Of a DNA stretch of 64,000 nt, positions 35,100-47,595 are shown one piece after another. The notes beneath the pieces were generated by a model. That model made no database searches and was not told the DNA's origin. It saw only the letters and a list, made by a program, of their open reading frames with translations. Made by a program: the position numbers and the translations under genes. Where the stretch lies: NCBI RefSeq assembly GCF_051401765.1, contig NW_027480449.1, positions 1,302,001 to 1,366,000 on the forward strand, read 5' to 3'. Every line of letters starts with the position of its first letter. Position 1 is the stretch's first letter. This DNA comes from Calliopsis andreniformis. Taxonomy: Eukaryota; Arthropoda; Insecta; Hymenoptera; Andrenidae.

Positions 35100-37200
35100 A
35101 GGATTGAGGATTGAGGATTGAGTATGAGGGCTCAGGGTTGAGGATTGACGTTCAAGGATTGAGGACTCAGGGTTGAGGATTGAGAATTGAGAATTGAAGA
35201 TTGAGGATTGAGGATTGAAGATTGAGGATTGGGTATTGAGGATTGTGGAATGAGGATTGAGGGTTGAGGTTTGAGGATTGAGGATTGAGGATTGAGGATT
35301 GAAGATTGAATATTGAGGATTGAAAATTGAGGATTGAGGATTGAGTATTGAGGATTGAGGATTGAGGATTGTAGATTGGTGATTGGGGACGGAGTGTTGT
35401 GGGTTGAGTGGTGAGAATTGATGTTTGTGGATAGAGGTTTGAAAATTGCAGATTGAGTATTGAGTATTGAAAACTGTGAGTTGATGATATTCTGTTGAGG
35501 ATTGAGCATTGACAACTGATTGTTGAGGACTGAGGGCTGAAGATTGAGGATTCAGGATTGAGGATTCAGGATTGTGGTTGGAGGACTGAGGATTGAGGAT
35601 TGAAGATTGAGCATAGTGTATTGCGGATTGAACCTTGAGGATTGAGGCTTGAGGATTGAGGATTGAGGATCGAGGATTGAGGATTGAGGATTGAGGATTG
35701 AAGATTGAGGATTGAGGATTGAGGATTGAGGATTGAGGATTGAAGATTGAGGATTGGGGATTGAGGATTGACGATTGAGGATTGAGTATTGAGGATGGAG
35801 AATTTAGGATTGACGATTGAACATTGAGTATTGAGGATTGAAGATTGAGGATTGATGACTGAGGATTGAGGATTGAGGATTGAGGATTGAGGATTGAGGA
35901 TTAAATATTGAGTATTGAGAATTGAGGATTGAGGATTGAGAATTGAGGATTGAGGATTGAGGATTGAAGATTGAGGATTGGGTATTGAGGATTGACGATT
36001 GAGGATTGAGGATTGAGGATTGAGGACTGAACATTGAGGACTGAGTGTTGAGGGTTGAGTGATGATAATAGATGTTTGTGGATAGAGGATTGAAGATTGC
36101 AGATTGAGTATTGAAAATTGAAAACTGTGAATTGAGGATATTCTATTGAGGATTGAGGATCGATAACAGATTGTTGAGGACTGAGGGCTGAAGATTGAAG
36201 ATTCAGGATTGAGGATTCAGAATTGATGTTTGAGGACTGAAGATTGAGGATTGAAGATAGAGTATTGAGGATTGAAGATTGAGGATTGAGGATTGAGGAT
36301 TGAGGATGAGGGCTGAGGGTTGAAGATTGAGGTTTGAGGACTGAGGACTGAGGATTGAGGATTGAGAATTGAGGATTGTGGATTGAGTATTGAAGGTTGA
36401 GGATTGGGTATTTAGGATTGAAGAATGAGGATTGAGGATTGAGGATTGAGGATTGAAGTTTGAGTATTGAGGTTTGAAGACTGACGATTGAGGGTTGAGG
36501 ATTGAGGATTGAGGATTGAGTGTTGAGGATTGAGCACGAGGACTGACGGTTGAGGATTGAGGTTTGAGGATTGAGGATTGAGGATTGAGGATTGAAGATT
36601 GAGTATTGAGGATTGAAAATTGAGGATTGAGGATTGAGGATTGAGGATTGAGGATTGAGTATTGTAGATTGAGCATTGGGGGCGGAGTGTTGAGTGTTGA
36701 GTGATGAGAGTTGATGGTTGTGGATAGAGATTTGAAGATTGCAGATTGAGTATTGAGTATTGAAAACTGTGTGTTGATGATATTCTATTGAGGATTGAGG
36801 ATTGACAACTGATTGTTGAGGACTGTTGTCTGAAGGTTGAGGATTAAGGATTGATGATTGAGGATTGGGGACTGAGTGTTTAGGGTTGAGTGATGAGAAT
36901 TGATGTTTGTGGATAGAGATTTAAAGATTGCAGATTGAGTATTGAGTATTAAAACTGTGAAATGATGATATTCTATTGAGGATTGAGAATTGACAACTGA
37001 TTGTTGAGGACTGAGGTCTGAAGATTGAGGATTCAGTATTGAGGACTCAGGATTGAGGTTTGAGGACTGAGGATTGAGGATTGAGGCTTGAGGATTGAGG
37101 ATTGAGGATTGAGGATTGAGTGTTGAGGATTGAAGATTGAGGATTGGGTATTGCGTATTGAACATTGAGGATTGAGGATTGAGGATTGAGGATTGTGGGT
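35100..37200 (+). repeat. Array B 12.5-kb-offset duplicated block, left copy
   Basis: Positions 35515, 35804 and 36034 match 48015, 48304 and 48534 at exactly 12500 bp, and 36676 matches 49169 at 12493. A shared private lesion supports common descent: a C block reads GTATTAAAACTGTGAAATG near 36946 and near 49439, having lost bases present in the other copies. Confidence 0.86.
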
Positions 37201-39370
37201 TGAGGACTGAAGATTGAATATTGATGATTGAAGATTGAGGATTGAGGATTGAGGATTGTGGATTGAGGACGAGGACTGAGGGTTGAGTATTGATGTTTGA
37301 TGTCTGCGGATTGAGGATTGAGGATTGAGAATTGAGGATTGAGGATTGAGGATTGAGGTTGAGGATTGAAGATTGAGGATTGGGTATTGCGTATTGAACA
37401 TTGAGGATTGAGGATTGAGGATTGAGGATTGGAGATTGAGGATTGGGTATTGAGGATTGAACATTGAGGATTGATGATTGAGTATTGAGGATTGAGGATT
37501 GAGGATTGAGGATTGAGGATTCAAGATTGAGGATTGAAGATTGAGGATTGAGGATTCAGGATTGCGGATTGAAGATGAGGGCTGAGGATTGAAGATTGAG
37601 GATTGAGGATTGAGGATTGAGGATTGAAGATGAGGGCTGAGGGTTGAGGATTGAGGTTTGAGGACTGAGGATTGAGGATTGAGGATTGAGATTTGAGGAT
37701 TGAGGATTGAGGATTGAAGATTGTGTATTGGGTATTGAGGATTGAAGAATGAGGTTTGAGGATTGAGGATTGAGGATTCAGGATTGAAGATTGAGGATTG
37801 AGGATTGAGGATTCAGGATTGTGGTTTGAGGACTGAGGATTGAGGATTGAGGATTGGGGATTGAGGATTGAGGATCGAGGATTGAAGATTGAAGATTGGT
37901 TATTGAGGATTGAACATTGAGGATTGAGGACTGAGGATTGAGGATTGAGTATCGAGGATTGAGGATTGAGGATTGAGGATTGAGGGTTGAGGCTTGAGGA
38001 TTGAGGATTGAGGATTGAGGGTTGAGGATTGAAGATTGAGGATTGGGTATTGCGTATTGAACATTGAGGATTGAGGATTGAGGATTGAGGATTGAGGGTT
38101 GAGGACTGAAGATTGAATATTGATGATTGAAGATTGAGGATTGAGTATTGAGTGTTGTGGATTGAGGACGAGGACTGAGGGTTGAGTATAGATGTTTGAT
38201 GTCTGAGGATTGAGGATTGAGGATTGAGAATTGAGGATTGAAGATTGAGGATTGAGGGTTGAGGATTCAAGATTGAGGATTGAGGATTGAGGATTGAGGA
38301 TTGAGGATTGAGGATTGAGGATTGAGGATTGAGGATTGGAGATTGAGGATTGGGTATTGAGGATTGAACCTTGAGGACTGAGGATTGAGTGTTGAGGATT
38401 GAGCATGAGGACTGACGGTTGAGGATTGAGGTATGAGGGTTGAGGATTGAGGATTGAGGATTGAAGATTGTGTATTGAGGACTGAAAATTGAGGGTTGAG
38501 GATTGAGGATTGAGGATTGAGGATTGAATATTGTAGATTGAGGATTGGGGACGGAGTGTTGAGGGTTGAGTGATGAGAATTGATGTTTGTGGATAGAGAT
38601 TTGAAGATTGCAGATTGAGTATTGAGTATTGAAAACTGTGAGTTGATGATATTCTGTTGAGGATTGAGCATTGACAACTGATTGTTGAGGACTGAGGGCT
38701 GAAGATTGAGGATTCAGGATTGAGGATTCAGGATTGAGGTTTGAGGACTGAGGATTGAGGATTGAAGATTGAGCATAGGGTATTGCGGATTGAACCTTGA
38801 GGATTGAGGATTGACGATTGAACATTGAGGATCGAGGATTGAGGATTGAGGATTGAGGATTGAATATTGAGTATTGAGGATTGAGGATTGAGGATTGAGG
38901 ATTGAAGACTGAGGATTGAAGAATGAGTATTGATGATTGAAGATTGAGGACTGAGGATTGAGGATTGAGGATTGAGGATTGAAGATTGAATATTGATGAT
39001 TGATGGTTGAGGATTGAGGATTGAGTGTTGTGGATTGAGGACGAGAACAGAGGGTAGAGTATTGATGTTTGAGGTCTGATGATTGAGGATAGATGATTGA
39101 GAATTGAGGATTGAGGATTGAGGATTGAAGATTTTGGATTGGGTATTGAGGATTGAAGAATGAGGATTGAGGATTGAGGATTGAGGATTGAGGATTGCAG
39201 ATTGAGTATTGAGGATTGAAGATTGAGGATTGAGGATCGAGGATTGAGGATTGTGGTTTGAGGACTGAGGATTGAGGATTGAGGATTGGGGATTGAGGAT
39301 TGAGCATTGAGGATTGAAGATTGAGGACTGGGGATTGAGGATTGAAGGTTGTGGATTAAGGATTGAACAT
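37200..39370 (+). repeat. Array B, heptamer stretch with one C block
   Basis: Ordinary heptamer array with variant modules also found at 41.5-43.4 kb and 51.5-53.9 kb. It holds one C block near 38584. No gene or unique sequence was seen. Confidence 0.8.
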
Positions 39371-39374
39371 TGGG

Positions 39375-39410
39375 GATTGATGATCTAGGATTAGAGATTG
39401 ATTATTGAGG
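39375..39410 (+). repeat. Array B TCTAGGATTAGAG block (one of seven copies; empty target site)
   Basis: Contains GATCTAGGATTAGAGATTG followed by ATTATTGAGG. Copies lie near 39383, 44951, 52731, 54200, 59104, 60324 and 61782. Six are uninterrupted and preserve the pre-insertion target of the foldback element; the seventh holds the element. Confidence 0.88.
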
Positions 39411-40639
39411 ATTGAAGATTGAGGATTGAGGTCTGAGGGTTGAGAATTGAGAACTGAGGATGAGGACTGAGGGCTGAGGGTTGAGGTTTGAGGAATGAGG
39501 ATTGGGGGTTGAGGATTGTGGATTGAGGATTGAGGAATGAGGATTGAGTACTGAAGATTGAGTATTGATGACTGTGGAATGAGGATTGAGGATTGAGGAT
39601 TGAGGATTGAGGATTGAGGATTGAGGATTGAATATTGAGTATTGAGGATTGAAGATTAAGGATTGAGGATTGAGTATTGAGGCTGGAGGATGAGGGCTGA
39701 GGGTTTAGGATTGAGGTTTGAGTATTGAATCCTGAGAATTCAGGATATTCTATTGAGTATTGAGAACTGAGGATTGATGGTTGAATATTGAAGACCGAGG
39801 ATTGAGGATTGAAGATTGAGTATTGAGGATTCAGAATTGAGGTTTGAGGACTGAGGATTGAGGATTGAAGATTGAGTACTGAGGATTGAATATTGAGGAT
39901 TGAGGATTGAGGATTGAGGATTGAGGATGAGGTCTGAGGGTTGAGGATTGAGGTTTGAGGACTGAGGACTGAGGACTGAGGTTTGAGGATTGAGGATTGA
40001 GGATGTGGGCTGACGGTTGAGGATTGTGGTTTGAGGGCTGAGGTCTGAGGATTGGGGATTGAGAATTGAGGATTGAGGATTGAGGATTGAAGATTGAGGA
40101 TTGGGTATTGAGGATTGAAGAATGAGGATTGAGGGTTGAGGATTGAGGACTGAGGATTGAGGATTGAGGATCGAAGATTGAGGATTGGGTATTGCGGCTT
40201 GAACATTGAGGATTGAGTATTGAGGATTGAGGATTGAGGATCGAGGGTTGAGTATTGAGGATTGAGGACTGAAGATTGAGTATTGAGTATTGAAAACTGT
40301 GAAATGAGGATATTCTATTTAGGATTGAGGATTGACAACTGATTGTTGAGGACTGAGGGCTGAAGAGTGAGGATTCAGGATTGAGGATTCAGAATTGAGG
40401 TTTGAGGACTGAGGATTGAGGATTAAAGATTGAGTATTGAGGATTGAAGATTGAGGATTGAGGATTGAGGATTGAGGATTGAGGATGAGGGCTGAGGGTT
40501 GAGGATTGAGGTTTGAGGACTGAGGACTGAGGATTGAGGTTTGAGAATTGAGGATTGAAGATTGAGGATTGGGTATTGCGGATTGTAACTTGTGGGTTGA
40601 GGATTGAGGATTGAGGATTGAGGATCGAGGATTGAGGAT

Positions 40640-41460
40640 TGAGGATTGATGACTGAGGATTGAGGATTGAGGATTGAGGATTGAGTATTGAGGATTGAGG
40701 ATTAAATATTGAGTATTGAGGATTGAGGATTGAGGATTGAGTGTTGAGGATTGAGGATTGAGGATTGAAGATTGAGGATTGGGCATTGAGGATTGAAGAA
40801 TGAGGATTGAGGATTGAGGATTGAGGATTGAGGATTGCAGATTGAGTATTGAGGATTGAAGATTGAGCATTGAGGATTGAGGATTGAGGATTGAGGATTG
40901 AGGATTGAGGATTGAAGATTGAGGATTGTGGATTGAGGATTGGCGATTGAGGATTGAGTATTGGGGATTGAGAATTGAGGATTGACGATTGAAGATTGAG
41001 TATTGAGGATTGAAAATTGAGGATTGAGGACTGAGGATTGAGGATTGAGGATTGAGGATTAAGGATTGAGGATTGAGGATTAAATATTGAGTATTGAGAA
41101 TTGAGGATTGAGGATTGAGAGTTGAGGATTGAGGATTGAGGATTGAAGATTGAGGATTGGGTATTGAGGATTGAAGAATGAGGATTGAGGACTGAGGATT
41201 GAGGATTGAAGATTGAGTAATGAGGATTGAAGATTGACGATTGAGGATTGTGGATTGAGGATTGAGGATTGAACACTGAGGACTGAGTGTTGAGGGTTGA
41301 GTGATGATAATAGATGTTTGTGGATAGAGGTTTGAAGATTGCAGATTGAGTATTGCAAATTGAAAACTGTGAATTGAGGATATTCTATTGAGGATTGAGG
41401 ATCGACAACAGATTGTTGAGGACTGCGGGCTGAAGATTGAAGATTCAGGATTGAGGATTC
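40640..41460 (+). repeat. Array B 7963-bp-offset duplicated block, right copy
   Basis: Partner of 32670-33500. It leads directly into the 1313/1355-bp tandem repeat, so this block appears to be the source of part of that repeat's unit. Confidence 0.82.
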
Positions 41461-42362
41461 AGAATTGATGTTTGAGGACTGAAGATTGAGGATTGAAGAT
41501 AGAGTATTGAGGATTGAAGATTGAGGATTGAGGATTGAGGATTGAGGATGAGGGCTGAGGGTTGAGGATTGAGGATTGAGGATTGAGGCTTGAGGATTGA
41601 GGATTGAGGATTGAGGGTTGAGGATTGAAGATTGAGGATTGGGTATTGCGTATTGAACATTGAGGATTGAGGATTGAGGATTGAGGATTGAGGGTTGAGG
41701 ACTGAAGATTGAATATTGATGATTGAAGATTGAGGATTGAGTATTGAGTGTTGTGGATTGAGGACGAGGACTGAGGGTTGAGTATAGATGTTTGATGTCT
41801 GAGGATTGAGGATTGAGGATTGAGAATTGAGGATTGAAGATTGAGGATTGAGGGTTGAGGATTCAAGATTGAGGATTGAGGATTGAGGATTGAGGATTGA
41901 GGATTGAGGATTGGTGATTGAGGATTGGGTATTGAGGATTGAACCTTGAGGATTGAGGATTGAGTGTTGATGATTGAGCACGAGGACTGACGGTTGAGGG
42001 TTGAGGTATGAGGGTTGAGGATTGAGGATTGAGGATTGAAGATTGTGTATTGAGGACTGAAAATTGAGGATTGAGGATTGAGGATTGAGGATTGAGGATT
42101 GAATATTGTAGATTGAGGATTGGGGACGGAGTGTTGAGGGTTGAGTGATGAGAATTGATGTTTGTGGATAGAGATTTGAAGATTGCAGATTGAGTATTGA
42201 GTATTGAAAACTGTGAGTTGATGATATTCTGTTGAGGATTGAGCATTGACAACTGATTGTTGAGGACTGAGGGCTGAAGATTGAGGATTCAGGATTGAGG
42301 ATTCAGGATTGAGGTTTGAGGACTGAGGATTGAGGATTGAGGACTGAGGATTGAGGATTGAG
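41050..42362 (+). repeat. Array B 1.3-kb higher-order repeat, unit 1
   Basis: Anchors 41080, 41358 and 41459 match 42393, 42671 and 42772, an offset of 1313 bp. The unit holds two C blocks (about 41315 and 42159) and the GGACTGCGGGCTGAAG module. Confidence 0.9.
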
Positions 42363-43717
42363 GATTGAGGATTAAGGATTGAGGATTGAGGATTAAATAT
42401 TGAGTATTGAGAATTGAGGATTGAGGATTGAGAGTTGAGGATTGAGGATTGAGGATTGAAGATTGAGGATTGGGTATTGAGGATTGAAGAATGAGGATTG
42501 AGGACTGAGGATTGAGGATTGAAGATTGAGTAATGAGGATTGAAGATTGACGATTGAGGATTGTGGATTGAGGATTGAGGATTGAACATTGAGGACTGAG
42601 TGTTGAGGGTTGAGTGATGATAATAGATGTTTGTGGATAGAGGTTTGAAGATTGCAGATTGAGTATTGCAAATTGAAAACTGTGAATTGAGGATATTCTA
42701 TTGAGGATTGAGGATCGACAACAGATTGTTGAGGACTGCGGGCTGAAGATTGAAGATTCAGGATTGAGGATTCAGAATTGATGTTTGAGGACTGAAGATT
42801 GAGGATTGAAGATAGAGTATTGAGGATTGAAGATTGAGGATTGAGGATTGAGGATTGAGGATGAGGGCTGAGGGTTGAGGATTGAGGGTTGAGGATTGAG
42901 GCTTGAGGATTGAGGATTGAGGATTGAGGGTTGAGGATTGAAGATTGAGGATTGGGTATTGCGTACTGAACATTGAGGATTGAGGATTGAGGATTGAGGA
43001 TTGAGGGTTGAGGACTGAAGATTGAATATTGATGATTGAAGATTGAGGATTGAGTATTGAGTGTTGTGGATTGAGGACGAGGACTGAGGGTTGAGTATAG
43101 ATGTTTGATGTCTGAGGATTGAGGATTGAGGATTGAGAATTGAGGATTGAAGATTGAGGATTGAGGGTTGAGGATTCAAGACTGAGGATTGAGGATTGAG
43201 GATTGAGGATTGAGGATTGAGGATTGAGGATTGAGGATTGAGGATTGAGGATTGAGGATTGAGGATTGGAGATTGAGGATTGGGTATTGAGGATTGAACC
43301 TTGAGGATTGAGGATTGAGTGTTGAGGATTGAGCACGAGGACTGACGGTTGAGGGTTGAGGTATGAGGGTTGAGGATTGAGGATTGAGGATTGAAGATTG
43401 TGTATTGAGGACTGAAAATTGAGGATTGATGATTGAGGATTGAGGATTGAGGATTGAATATTGTAGATTGAGGATTGGGGACGGAGTGTTGAGGGTTGAG
43501 TGATGAGAATTGATGTTTGTGGATAGAGATTTGAAGATTGCAGATTGAGTATTGAGTATTGAAAACTGTGAGTTGATGATATTCTGTTGAGGATTGAGCA
43601 TTGACAACTGATTGTTGAGGACTGAGGGCTGAAGATTGAGGATTCAGGATTGAGGATTCAGGATTGAGGTTTGAGGACTGAGGATTGAGGATTGAGGACT
43701 GAGGATTGAGGATTGAG
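42363..43717 (+). repeat. Array B 1.3-kb higher-order repeat, unit 2
   Basis: Second unit. It is 1355 bp to the corresponding point of the next unit, 42 bp (six heptamers) longer than unit 1. The gain lies in a run of plain heptamers near 43200-43260, consistent with slippage inside the unit. Confidence 0.9.
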
Positions 43718-44130
43718 GATTGAGGATTAAGGATTGAGGATTGAGGATTAAATATTGAGTATTGAGAATTGAGGATTGAGGATTGAGAGTTGAGGATTGA
43801 GGATTGAGGATTGAAGATTGAGGATTGGGTATTGAGGATTGAAGAATGATGATTGAGGACTGAGGATTGAGGATTGAAGATTGAGTAATGAGGATTGAAG
43901 ATTGACGATTGAGGATTGTGGATTGAGGATTGAGGATTGAACATTGAGGACTGAGTGTTGAGGGTTGAGTGATGATAATAGATGTTTGTGGATAGAGGTT
44001 TGAAGATTGCAGATTGAGTATTGCAAATTGAAAACTGTGAATTGAGGATATTCTATTGAGGATTGAGTATCGACAACAGATTGTTGAGGACTGCGGGCTG
44101 AAGATTGAAGATTCAGGATTGAGGATTCAG
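43718..44130 (+). repeat. Array B 1.3-kb higher-order repeat, partial unit 3
   Basis: Continues the repeat through the C block near 43983 and the GGACTGCGGGCTGAAG module at about 44086, then switches to a different block resembling 38.7-39.3 kb. Confidence 0.87.
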
Positions 44131-47100
44131 GATTGAGGTTTGAGGACTGAGGATTGAGGATTGAAGATTGAGCATAGGGTATTGCGGATTGAACCTTGAG
44201 GATTGAGGATTGAGGATTGAGGATTGAGGATCGAGGATTGAGGATTGAGGATTGAGGATTGAAGATTGAGTACTGAGGATTGAGGATTGAGGATTGAGGA
44301 TTGAGGATTGAAGACTGAGGATTGGGGATTGAGGATTGACGAATGAGGATTGAGTATTGAGGATGGAGAATTTAGGATTGACGATTGAACATTGAGTATT
44401 GAGGATTGAAGATTGAGGATTGATGACTGAGGATTGAGGATTGAGGGTTGAGGATTGAGGATTGAGGATTGAAGATTGAGGATTGAAGAATGAGTATTGA
44501 TGATTGAAGATTGAGGACTGAGGATTGAGGATTGAGGATTGAGGATTGAAGATTGAATATTGATGATTGATGGTTGAGGATTGAGGATTGAGTGTTGTGG
44601 ATTGAGGACGAGTACAGAGGGTTGAGTATTGATGTTTGAGGTCTGATGATTGAGGATAGAGGATTGAAAATTGAGGATTGAGGATTGAGGATTGAAGATT
44701 TAGGATTGGGTATTGAGGATTGAAGAATGAGGATTGAGGATTGAGGATTGAGGATTGAGGATTGCAGATTGAGTATTGAGGATTGAAGATTGAGGATTGA
44801 GGATTGAGGATTGAGGATTGAGGATTGAGGATTGAGGATTGAGTCCTGACGATTGAGGATTGAGGATTGAGCATTGAGGATTGAAGATTGAGGACTGGGG
44901 ATTGAGGATTGAAGGTTGTGGATTAAGGATTGAAGATTGGGGATTGATGATCTAGGATTAGAGATTGATTATTGAGGATTGAAGATTGAGGATTGAGGTC
45001 TGAGGGTTGAGAATTGAGAACTGAGGATGAGGACTGAGGGCTGAGGGTTGAGGTTTGAGGAATGAGGATTGGGGGTTGAGGATTGAGGATTGAGGATTGA
45101 GGAATGAGGATTGAGTACTGAAGATTGAGTATTGATGACTGTGGAATGAGGATTGAGGATTGAGGATTGAGGATTGAGGATTGAGGATTGAATATTGAGT
45201 ATTGAGGATTGAAGATTGAGGATTGAGGATTGAGGATTGAGGCTGGAGGATGAGGGCTGAGGGTTTAGGATTGAGGTTTGAGTATTGAATCCTGAGAATT
45301 CAGGATATTTTATTGAGTATTGAGAACTGAGGATTGATGGTTGAATATTGAAGACAGAGGATTGAGGATTGAAGATTGAGTATTGAGGATTCAGAATTGA
45401 GGTTTGAGGACTGAGGATTGAGGATTGAAGATTGAGTACTGAGGATTGAATATTGAGGATTGAGGATTGAAGATTGAGGATTGAGGATGAGGTCTGAGGG
45501 TTGAGGATTGAGGTTTGAGGACTGAGGACTGAGGACTGAGGTTTGAGGATTGAGGATTGAGGATGTGGGCTGACGGTTGAGGATTGTGGTTTGAGGGCTG
45601 AGGTCTGAGGATTGAGGATTGAGAATTGAGGGTTGAGGATTGAGGATTGAAGATTGAGGATTGGGTATTGAGGATTGAAGAATGAGGATTGAGGGTTGAG
45701 GATTGAGGATTGAGGATTGAGGATTGAGTATTGAAGATTGAGGATTGGGTATTGCGGTTTGAACATTGAGGATTGAGTATTGAGGATTGAGGATTGAGGA
45801 TCGAGGGTTGAGTATTGAGGATTGAGGATTGAAGATTGAGTATTGAGTATTGAAAACTGTGAAATGAGGATATTCTATTTAGGATTGAGGATTGACAACT
45901 GATTGTTGAGGACCTAGGGCTGAAGATTGAGGATTCAGGATTGAGGATTCAGAATTGAGGTTTGAGGACTGAGGATTGAGGATTAAAGATTGAGTATTGA
46001 GGATTGAAGATTGAGGATTGAGGATTGAGGATTGAGGATTGAGGATGAGGGCTGAGGGTTGAGGATTGAGGTTTGAGGACTGAGGACTGAGGATTGAGGT
46101 TTGAGAATTGAGGATTGAAGATTGAGGATTGGGTATTGCGGATTGTAACTTGTGGGTTGAGGATTGAGGATTGAGGATTGAGGATCGAGGATTGAGGATT
46201 GAGGATTGAGGATTGAAGATTGAGGATTGAGAATTGAGGATTGAGGACTGAGGATTGAAGATTGAGGATTGGGGATTGAGGATTGACGATTGAGGATTGA
46301 GTATTGAGGATTGAGAATTGAGGATTGACGATTGAACATTGAGTATTGAGGATAGAAGATTCACTATTGATGACTGAGGATTGAGGATTGAGGATTGAGG
46401 ATTGAGTATTGAGGATTGAGGATTAAATATTGAGTATTGAGGATTGAGGATTGAGGATTGAGAGTTGAGGATTGAGGATTGAGGATTGAAGAATGAGGAT
46501 TGTGGATTGAGGATTGAGGATTCAGTATTGTGGATTCAGGATTGAGGTTTGAGGACTGAGGATTGAGGATTGAGGCTTGAGGATTGAGGATTGAGGATTG
46601 AGGATTGAAGATTGAGGATTGGGTATTGCGGATTGAAACCTGAGGATTGAGGATTGAGGATTGAGGATTGAGGATTGAGGATCGAGGATTGAGGATTGAG
46701 GATTGAGGATTGAAGATTGAGGATTGAGGAATGAGGATGGAGGATAGAGGATTGAGGATTGAAGGTTGAGGATTGGGGATTGAGGAATGGTGATTGAGGA
46801 TTGAGTATTGGGGATTGAGAATTGAGGATTGACGATTGAAGATTGAGTATTGAGGATTGAATATTGTGGATTGATGACTGACGATTGAGGATTGAGGATT
46901 GAGGATTGAGGATTGAGGATTGAGGATTAAATATTGAGTATTGAGGATTGAAGATTGAGGATTGAGGATTGAGGATTGAGGATTGAGTATGAGGGCTCAG
47001 GGTTGAGGATTGACGTTCAAGGATTGAGGACTGAGGATTGAGGATTGAGAATTGAGAATTGAAGATTGAGGATTGAGGATTGAAGATTGAGGATTGGGTA

Positions 47101-47595
47101 TTGAGGATTGCGGAATGAGGATTGAGGATTGAGGATTGAGGATTGAGGATTGAAGATTGAGGATTGAAGATTGACGATTGAGGATTGTGGATTGAGAATT
47201 GAGGATTGAACATGAGGACTGAGTGTTGTGGGTTGAGTGATGAGAATAGATGTTTGTGGATAGAGGTTTGAAGATTGCAGATTGAGTATCGAGTATTGAA
47301 AACTGCGAATTGAGGATATTCTATTGAGGATTGAGGACTGACAACTGATTGTTGAGGACTGAGGGCTGAAGATTGAGCGATTCAGGATTGAGGATTCAGA
47401 ATTGAGGTTTGAGGTCTGAGGTCTGAGGATTGAGGATTGAAGATTGAGTATTGAGGATTGAAGATTGAGGATTGAGGATTGAGGATTGAGGATTGAGGAT
47501 GAGGGCTGAGGGTTGAGGATTGAGGTTTGAGGACTGAGGACTGGGGATTGAGGATTGAGAATTGAGGATTGAGGATTGAGTATTGAAGATTGAGG
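44130..47595 (+). repeat. Array B, block paralogous to 38.7-41.3 kb and 31.4-33 kb
   Basis: Heptamer array whose variant order follows 38.7-40.9 kb at an offset near 5.56 kb, including one near-palindromic GAATTC block and one TCTAGGATTAGAG block. From 46.5 kb it follows sequence related to 34.1-35.1 kb. One C block lies near 47251. No gene was seen. Confidence 0.78.

Noticed and set aside
37521..38825. A 434-codon minus-strand frame of NPQSSIL heptads in array B
   Set aside because: All three minus frames give the same heptad because 7 and 3 share no factor. There is no non-repeat domain, no recognisable signal and no conserved start context.
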